Source: Chloroflexota bacterium (lineage in GTDB: Bacteria; Chloroflexota; UBA11872; VXOZ01). Taken from it: DNA of 64,000 bases. Shown here piece by piece: positions 59,401 through 64,000 of this stretch. Position 1 is the stretch's first letter. Each line of letters starts with the position of its first letter. Below the pieces are notes generated by a model. It worked only from the letters and a program-made list of their open reading frames with translations, ran no database searches and was not told the DNA's origin. Both the position numbers and the translations under genes were made by a program. The stretch is from positions 1 through 64,000 of the forward strand of contig CATQHC010000002.1 in the NCBI GenBank assembly GCA_958295775.1, given 5' to 3'.

Positions 59401-60348
59401 TCAGGCGGTCGAGAGTTCAGCCTTCTGGGGCAGCGCAGCGCCGATTATTTCTTGAATGCTCGCCAAACCCTCTTTGGCGCAGTAAGCTTCAAGACCTGCG
59501 ATGATCTCCAATGGCGCGCGGTGGTTGTAGAAATTCGCCGTGCCTACCTGCACGGCCGTTGCTCCCGCCATCAGGAACATGAGCGCGTCCTCGGTGGTAC
59601 CGATTCCGCCGATGCCAACAATTGGAATGTCAACCAACGGCGCTACGGTGTAGACAAAGCGGAGCGCAATGCTGCGCACCGCAGGACCGGAAAGGCCGCC
59701 GGTCCCAGTCGCCAGCGCCGGACGCTTTTGCTCAATGTCAATCGCAAGGCCGGAGAGCGTGTTCATGATGGCCAGGGCATGGGCGCCCGCGTCGGCAACG
59801 GCAGTTGCGACCGGCCGCATGTCCGTGACGTTTGGCGTGAGCTTGACAATCAGCGGCAGCGAACTGCGTTCGCTCACTGCCTCCGTGACTGCGCCGGCCA
59901 TGGTGGGATCGGTGCCAAAGTCGAGTCCATGGGCCACATTGGGACAGGATATGTTTAGCTCCAATGCGGCGATTCCCGGTACCCCGTCCAGCATTTCCGC
60001 AATAGTCACGTACTCTTCCAGCGACGCTCCCGCGACATTGGCAATGACCGGCACGTCCCACGTCGCCCAGAGCGGCGCTTTTTCGCGGATCAAGGCTTCC
60101 ACGCCGACGTTCTGCAAGCCAATGGCATTGAGCATGCCGCCCGGTACTTCCTCGATGCGGGGCATAGCGTTGCCCCTGCGGGGCTCTAGCGTCACGGCTT
60201 TCGCCGCAATCGCGCCGAGGCAACTCACATCGTAAATGGACGCGTACTCAGTGCCGTAGCCGAACGTGCCGGATGCCGTAATCACGGGGTTCTTTAGCGC
60301 CAGGCCCGTCGGGTGCTGGGGCGCAATGTTCACTGCCAGCGAAGGCAT
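59401..60348 (-). CDS. pyrD: Dihydroorotate dehydrogenase, class 1B catalytic subunit
   Basis: The 315-residue enzyme starts at ATG 60348. Key motifs are NPVITASGTFGYGTEY, MLNAIGLQNVGV, ELNISCPNVAHG (active-site Cys), and VGIGGIGTTEDALMFLMAGATAVQVGT for FMN. It oxidises dihydroorotate to orotate in pyrimidine synthesis. Class 1B enzymes need a PyrK electron-transfer partner, which is not adjacent. The Cys base and sequence type separate it from membrane-bound class 2. The longer frame to 60564 has a leader without homology. It converges with the SDR gene. Confidence 0.95.
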   Translation of the reverse strand: MPSLAVNIAPQHPTGLALKNPVITASGTFGYGTEYASIYDVSCLGAIAAKAVTLEPRRGNAMPRIEEVPGGMLNAIGLQNVGVEALIREKAPLWATWDVPVIANVAGASLEEYVTIAEMLDGVPGIAALELNISCPNVAHGLDFGTDPTMAGAVTEAVSERSSLPLIVKLTPNVTDMRPVATAVADAGAHALAIMNTLSGLAIDIEQKRPALATGTGGLSGPAVRSIALRFVYTVAPLVDIPIVGIGGIGTTEDALMFLMAGATAVQVGTANFYNHRAPLEIIAGLEAYCAKEGLASIQEIIGAALPQKAELSTA

Positions 60349-60772
60349 TGCATTCTGCCTAGCGGTATAGGGTGTGAGAAAAAGCGGTGAAGCTGCGAGC
60401 ACCGTGTGCCCGTGTCTGAGGGCTTGACTTTGCGCACGCGCCCGGGAGGTTGTTGCTACTCGTACAGCGAATTCATGGCTCGGCGACATCAACTGTACCA
60501 CATGACAAGCATGGGGTATACTATTAACGCATGCGCTTCCCTGTGAGCCGTTGCTTGCGGTCAAGGAGACGGTTGCGCGTCAGAAGGCGGCACGCTTGGA
60601 TTTCCCGGCCCGATCGGTAGGAATTCGGCGAGAGAATTCCGGTAGCCGCTGGCTAGGATGACGCAGCGGCGACATTGGGCTTTGCAGGTTTCGAGTGCGT
60701 GTCGCTTAGTTTAGAAGAGATTGAATGCGCCTACACGACTTGTAGGCGTGCCTGTCGAGAAAGAATAGAATA
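60349..60772. other. Intergenic gap between pyrD and rpmE
   Basis: This gap carries the divergent promoters of pyrD and the rpmE block. Two GAATTC words flank GGCGAGAG around 60620-60640 as a short inverted repeat. I find no tRNA, small RNA signature or gene. Confidence 0.4.
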
Positions 60773-60991
60773 ATGAAGTCTGGTATACATCCCGCGTATC
60801 ACGAGAAAGCAACCATCGTCTGCAGTTGCGGCAATCAGATTACGACCGGGTCCACATCTGAGTCGCTGCGTGTCGATCTGTGTTCGAAGTGCCACCCTTT
60901 CTATACCGGCCAGCAGAAGCTGGTGGATACGGAAGGTCAGGTTGACCGCTTCATGCAGCGAATGCGACGTTCGAAGCGGCTTCAAGAGTAG
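60773..60991 (+). CDS. rpmE: 50S ribosomal protein L31, zinc-binding form
   Basis: The 72-residue protein has [22 protein letters not shown] and [25 protein letters not shown], the standard L31 sequence. Cys17, Cys19, Cys37 and Cys40 bind zinc, so this is the C+ form. It bridges the ribosomal subunits near 5S rRNA. The gene opens the conserved run L31, DUF1385, prfA, prmC. ATG 60773 is preceded by GAGAAAGAAT. Confidence 0.97.
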   Translation: MKSGIHPAYHEKATIVCSCGNQITTGSTSESLRVDLCSKCHPFYTGQQKLVDTEGQVDRFMQRMRRSKRLQE

Positions 60992-61166
60992 CTGCAGCAG
61001 CCCTATCGCGAGGCGAAGAGAGTCCTGCGCGCAGCCGAGTCCCGCAGGCAGGTCGTCGCTGTCACTTGCCCTCGCTGAGTATTGTGCGTGACATGCATGC
61101 ACACGTCTCTGACTGGGCAAAAGATAGAGATTGGGGTTGCATTCTTCCTCGCACGGCTAAGGACGT

Positions 61167-62093
61167 ATGGCACGGCCTCTCTACGGTGGACAAGCAGTTC
61201 TTGAAGGTGTAATGATGCGCGGTCGTCGCCACATGGCGGTGGCCGTACGCCATCCTGAGGGGCATATCGTCACCTGTTCCGAGCCGCTGCCGCCACGACT
61301 GTACGGCGGTCGCTTAAGCAAGATTCCGTTTGCGCGCGGCATCGGCATGCTGTGGGAAGCCTTGACGCTCGGCACGCGCGCCCTCTCATTCTCGGCCCAG
61401 GTCAAGACCGCCCATGAAAATGCTGAAGATGAGCCGACAGCCCTGCCTGACAGTTCTTCTGTGCGGCAAACGAAGCTCATCTCCCTCTCGGCAGGGATTT
61501 GCCTCTTCTTCGTTGCACCGATGCTCCTTGCCGGAATACTGCACGGGCAGGCGGAGAGCGCAGTGCTCACCAATCTCATCGAAGGCTTGGTGCGCCTGGC
61601 ATTCTTGGTTGGGTATCTATGGTTGATTGGCAGTGCGCCGGACATCGCCCGCGTCTTCGCGTATCATGGCGCGGAACATAAGGTGGTCCATGCGGAAGAA
61701 CAAGGAGTCTTGTTGGAACCTGCATCTGTCCAAGAGTGTTCCACAGCGCACCCGCGCTGCGGCACCACGCTGTTGCTGGTCGTGGTGGTGTTGAGCGTCG
61801 TTGTATTTGCGCTCCTCGGACATCCGCCGCTTTGGCTGCGCACACTGTCACGTATCTTGCTCGTGCCGGTACTCATCGGGATTTCGTACGAGTGGCTGCG
61901 CTTTTCCGCGACCCACTTTCAGCAGGCGCTGGTGCGAGTTTTCATTTGGCCGGGCCTGCTGCTGCAGTCGTTGACGACGCGGGAACCGGACGACGAGCAA
62001 GTAGCAGTAGCCATCGCTGCCATTCGAGCTGTAATGGCGGCCGATGAGGATGCGCAGCCGCAGTATGCGGCGGCGCCAATGAATTCTGCTTGA
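61167..62093 (+). CDS. DUF1385 membrane protein
   Basis: The 308-residue protein begins [23 protein letters not shown], diagnostic for DUF1385. A central pair of hydrophobic helices, then [39 protein letters not shown] with its conserved His and Cys, lies before further membrane segments. The family is a metal-dependent-looking membrane enzyme of unknown activity, regularly encoded between rpmE and prfA. The ATG at 61167 opens the conserved N terminus. It ends 16 bp before prfA. This position is typical, so it carries no special news. Confidence 0.93.
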   Translation: MARPLYGGQAVLEGVMMRGRRHMAVAVRHPEGHIVTCSEPLPPRLYGGRLSKIPFARGIGMLWEALTLGTRALSFSAQVKTAHENAEDEPTALPDSSSVRQTKLISLSAGICLFFVAPMLLAGILHGQAESAVLTNLIEGLVRLAFLVGYLWLIGSAPDIARVFAYHGAEHKVVHAEEQGVLLEPASVQECSTAHPRCGTTLLLVVVVLSVVVFALLGHPPLWLRTLSRILLVPVLIGISYEWLRFSATHFQQALVRVFIWPGLLLQSLTTREPDDEQVAVAIAAIRAVMAADEDAQPQYAAAPMNSA

Positions 62094-62109
62094 GGACTTG
62101 AGAGAGACC

Positions 62110-63180
62110 ATGATTGAAAAACTCGCCGAAATTGAAGCACGCTACCAGGAACTCAATCAGCTTATGGCTGAGAGCAGTGACAACATACCTCAATTGACTG
62201 CGTATGCGAAGGAGCATGCGTCGCTGCAAGAGGTGGTGCTCCTTTACAACGATCTGCAGCGTGTAGAACGAGAGACAAAGGGGGCCGAAGAACTGCTGGC
62301 GGAAGAGGATGATGCTGATCTGCTTGAGATGGCGCGCCTTGAGATTCAGCAGCTTGAACGTGAGAAAGAGTCGCTGCTCGAGCGCGTGCGGGCTGCCCTG
62401 GTGCCCAAAGACCCAAATGACGACCGCAACGTGATCATGGAGATACGCGCCGGCACGGGCGGCGATGAAGCGGGGCTCTTTGCTGCGGACCTCTTCCGCA
62501 TGTATAGCCTCTTCGCGGAAAAGCAGGGCTGGAAGACGGAATTCCTGTCATCCAGTCCGACCGGCATCGGTGGATATAAGGAAATCATCTATTTGGTCAA
62601 AGGGCAAGGGGCCTTTAGTCGGCTGAAGTTTGAGGGCGGCGTGCACCGTGTGCAGCGCGTTCCCGTAACCGAGACAAGCGGCCGCATTCATACCTCGACC
62701 GCCACGGTCGCAGTTCTGCCCGAAGCGCAGGAAATCGACGTCAGCATCAACGCGGAAGATCTTTCAATCGACGTCTATCGCGCCAGCGGCCACGGCGGCC
62801 AAAGCGTGAATACTACCGACTCAGCCGTGCGCATTACCCACCTCCCGACCGGTCTGGTGGTCACGTGCCAGGATGAACGATCGCAGCAGCAGAACCGCAT
62901 GCGGGCGCTCGCAGTCCTGCGGGCGCGCCTCCTCGAATTGGAGCAGCGCAAGCAGCGAGATAAAGAAACCGCCATGCGCCGCAGCCTGGTGGGAACGGGG
63001 GAGCGGAGTGAGAAAATTCGCACCTACAACTTTCCGCAGAATCGCCTGACCGACCATCGAATTGGTCTTACTGTGTACAGCTTGGACCAGATCATGGACG
63101 GTAACTTGGAGAGCACTGTGGATGCCCTTACGACCACGTACGAGTCGGAGCGCATGGCTACCGCCGGTGCGGGGACTTAG
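62110..63180 (+). CDS. prfA: Peptide chain release factor 1
   Basis: From ATG 62110 the product is 356 residues. The discriminator P185-V-T187 in [14 protein letters not shown] recognises UAG/UAA. The GGQ at 229-231 ([17 protein letters not shown]) triggers release. The frame to 62098 begins with TTG and adds four residues; the ATG is preferred because it matches the family start [15 protein letters not shown]. It lies 16 bp after DUF1385 and 109 bp before prmC, whose product methylates its GGQ glutamine. Confidence 0.97.
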   Translation: MIEKLAEIEARYQELNQLMAESSDNIPQLTAYAKEHASLQEVVLLYNDLQRVERETKGAEELLAEEDDADLLEMARLEIQQLEREKESLLERVRAALVPKDPNDDRNVIMEIRAGTGGDEAGLFAADLFRMYSLFAEKQGWKTEFLSSSPTGIGGYKEIIYLVKGQGAFSRLKFEGGVHRVQRVPVTETSGRIHTSTATVAVLPEAQEIDVSINAEDLSIDVYRASGHGGQSVNTTDSAVRITHLPTGLVVTCQDERSQQQNRMRALAVLRARLLELEQRKQRDKETAMRRSLVGTGERSEKIRTYNFPQNRLTDHRIGLTVYSLDQIMDGNLESTVDALTTTYESERMATAGAGT

Positions 63181-63289
63181 GGCTGCAGACAATTGTCGTG
63201 CGATTATTCTTTAGAGACTTGCATGACTTCCCCTGGCAATTACCTCCCTGCTGATCAACCCCTAATTCGACCCCGGGCATGGCGCAACC

Positions 63290-64000
63290 GTGTCAGCATC
63301 TGACGACAACCGGACGTCGCTCGACCCGCGAGAGGCGCTCCGCTGGGCCTCGCATCAGCTTGAGACAAGCGGCATTGACTCGCACGCCCGTGATGGGCGC
63401 ATTCTCCTGCGGCACGTGCTCGACTGCACCGAAGAGCAGTTGGCCGGAGGGAACGTCGCCCCGCTCTTGCCCGCACAGGTTGCCGCACTGCGCGGCCTGA
63501 TAAAGCGGCGTCGGCAGGGCGAACCTATCGCCTACATCGTTGGCAAGAAAGAGTTCATGGCGCTGGAGTTTGCCGTAGACCGGCGGGTGCTCATCCCGCG
63601 ACCCGAAACTGAGCTTCTTGTTGAAAAGGCGTTAGATCTCTTTGCTTGTGACGGCGAAGACGACCGCGTTCCGCAGGAATCGCCAAGGCTAAATGAGGTC
63701 TCGCGCCCGCTCATCGCCGACATCGGCACCGGCAGCGGTGCGATTGCCGTGAGTATTGCCAAGTACCTGCCGCATGCTATTGTCTACGCCACCGATATCG
63801 CGAGCGAAGCGCTGGCGGTAGCCCGCAAGAATGCCGCCGCCCACGGCGTGGCGGAAAGGCTCGTCCTGTTGCAGGGCAGCTACCTGCAGGCGCTGCCGCA
63901 AGCGGTTCACATGGTTGTCTGCAACCCGCCGTATATTCCGCAAGGTGAGATTCCCGGGCTTGACCGCGACGTGCGGGAGTTCGAGCCGCGCATCGCGCTT
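63290..64000 (+). CDS. prmC: Release factor glutamine methyltransferase PrmC, partial (3' end outside window)
   Basis: From GTG 63290 there are 237 codons to the window edge, with no stop. The N-terminal helical domain is followed by FMALEFAVDRRVLIPRPETELLVEKAL, SAM motif IADIGTGSGAIAVSIAKYLP, and the target-binding NPPY in VVCNPPYIPQGE. It methylates Gln of the GGQ motif in RF1 and RF2. The in-frame stop at 63263 leaves GTG 63290 as the only reasonable start, though its ribosome site is weak. The C terminus is beyond the window. Confidence 0.95.
   Translation, partial: MSASDDNRTSLDPREALRWASHQLETSGIDSHARDGRILLRHVLDCTEEQLAGGNVAPLLPAQVAALRGLIKRRRQGEPIAYIVGKKEFMALEFAVDRRVLIPRPETELLVEKALDLFACDGEDDRVPQESPRLNEVSRPLIADIGTGSGAIAVSIAKYLPHAIVYATDIASEALAVARKNAAAHGVAERLVLLQGSYLQALPQAVHMVVCNPPYIPQGEIPGLDRDVREFEPRIAL

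Noticed and set aside
60349-60772. tRNA or structured RNA gene in the pyrD-rpmE gap
   Set aside because: No cloverleaf with a T-loop and acceptor stem could be assembled by eye.
62098-62109. Earlier TTG start for prfA
   Set aside because: It adds four residues not found in the family; the ATG at 62110 matches the conserved N terminus.

Overview
The window is a 64 kb piece of a bacterial chromosome of moderately high GC, with no rRNA, tRNA or CRISPR array that I could recognise. The gene content suggests a Chloroflexota-type bacterium, perhaps marine or sponge-associated. Supporting signs are the run rpmE, DUF1385, prfA, prmC; solute-binding lipoproteins with Tat-like signals ending in a lipobox Cys; an HAE1 RND transporter with no adaptor or outer-membrane partner nearby; phytanoyl-CoA dioxygenase-like and Asp-box proteins; and intergenic spaces full of short dispersed palindromic repeats. 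The taxonomic call is inference from content and order only.

Layout. 0-3 kb: the end of an AAA-type ATPase followed by a TOPRIM (DUF3226) partner, a Phd/VapC-like toxin-antitoxin pair, then tandem repeats. 3-10.4 kb: a dioxygenase-HEAT fusion, a small monooxygenase, insertion-sequence debris (IS30 fragment and a deleted IS481 element), an isochorismatase-like hydrolase, a nitrilase and a Tat-lipoprotein solute-binding protein. 10.6-17.3 kb: a toroid-fold protein, a HAD phosphatase, a four-gene operon of two ABC-2 exporters behind a near-consensus promoter with a palindromic operator, and a beheaded ABC exporter. 17.4-19.7 kb: a miniature solute-binding lipoprotein and an isolated amidase/holin-like/XhlA-like cassette closed by its own terminator. 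20-31 kb: envelope functions (RND transporter, DUF2231 protein, secreted repeat protein, two-component system, full-length paralogue of the mini-lipoprotein, RDD protein).

31-43 kb is metabolic: ispG (isoprenoid precursors), thrB (threonine), hpt and ade (purine salvage by adenine to hypoxanthine to IMP), a ceramidase-like hydrolase, an AlkZ-like winged-helix protein and two Asp-box propellers. 43.7-49.2 kb holds a relic copy of the comM start, a glycosidase-like gene, intact comM and nhaA. 49.3-52.4 kb carries both halves of the SRP targeting pathway, ffh and ftsY, with an rmlA-like nucleotidyltransferase between them. 53-60 kb has small zinc-binding proteins, a dioxygenase/SDR pair, a Gfo/Idh oxidoreductase, an ArsA ATPase with an Hsp20-like tail, an atypical SDR and pyrD. 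60.8-64 kb is the translation block rpmE, DUF1385, prfA, prmC (cut by the window end).

The least ordinary parts are the prophage-like lysis cassette without a phage, the internally deleted but in-frame lipoprotein next to it, the ATPase/TOPRIM pair beside a toxin-antitoxin module, and the ABC-2 operon with an operator lying across its -10 box.
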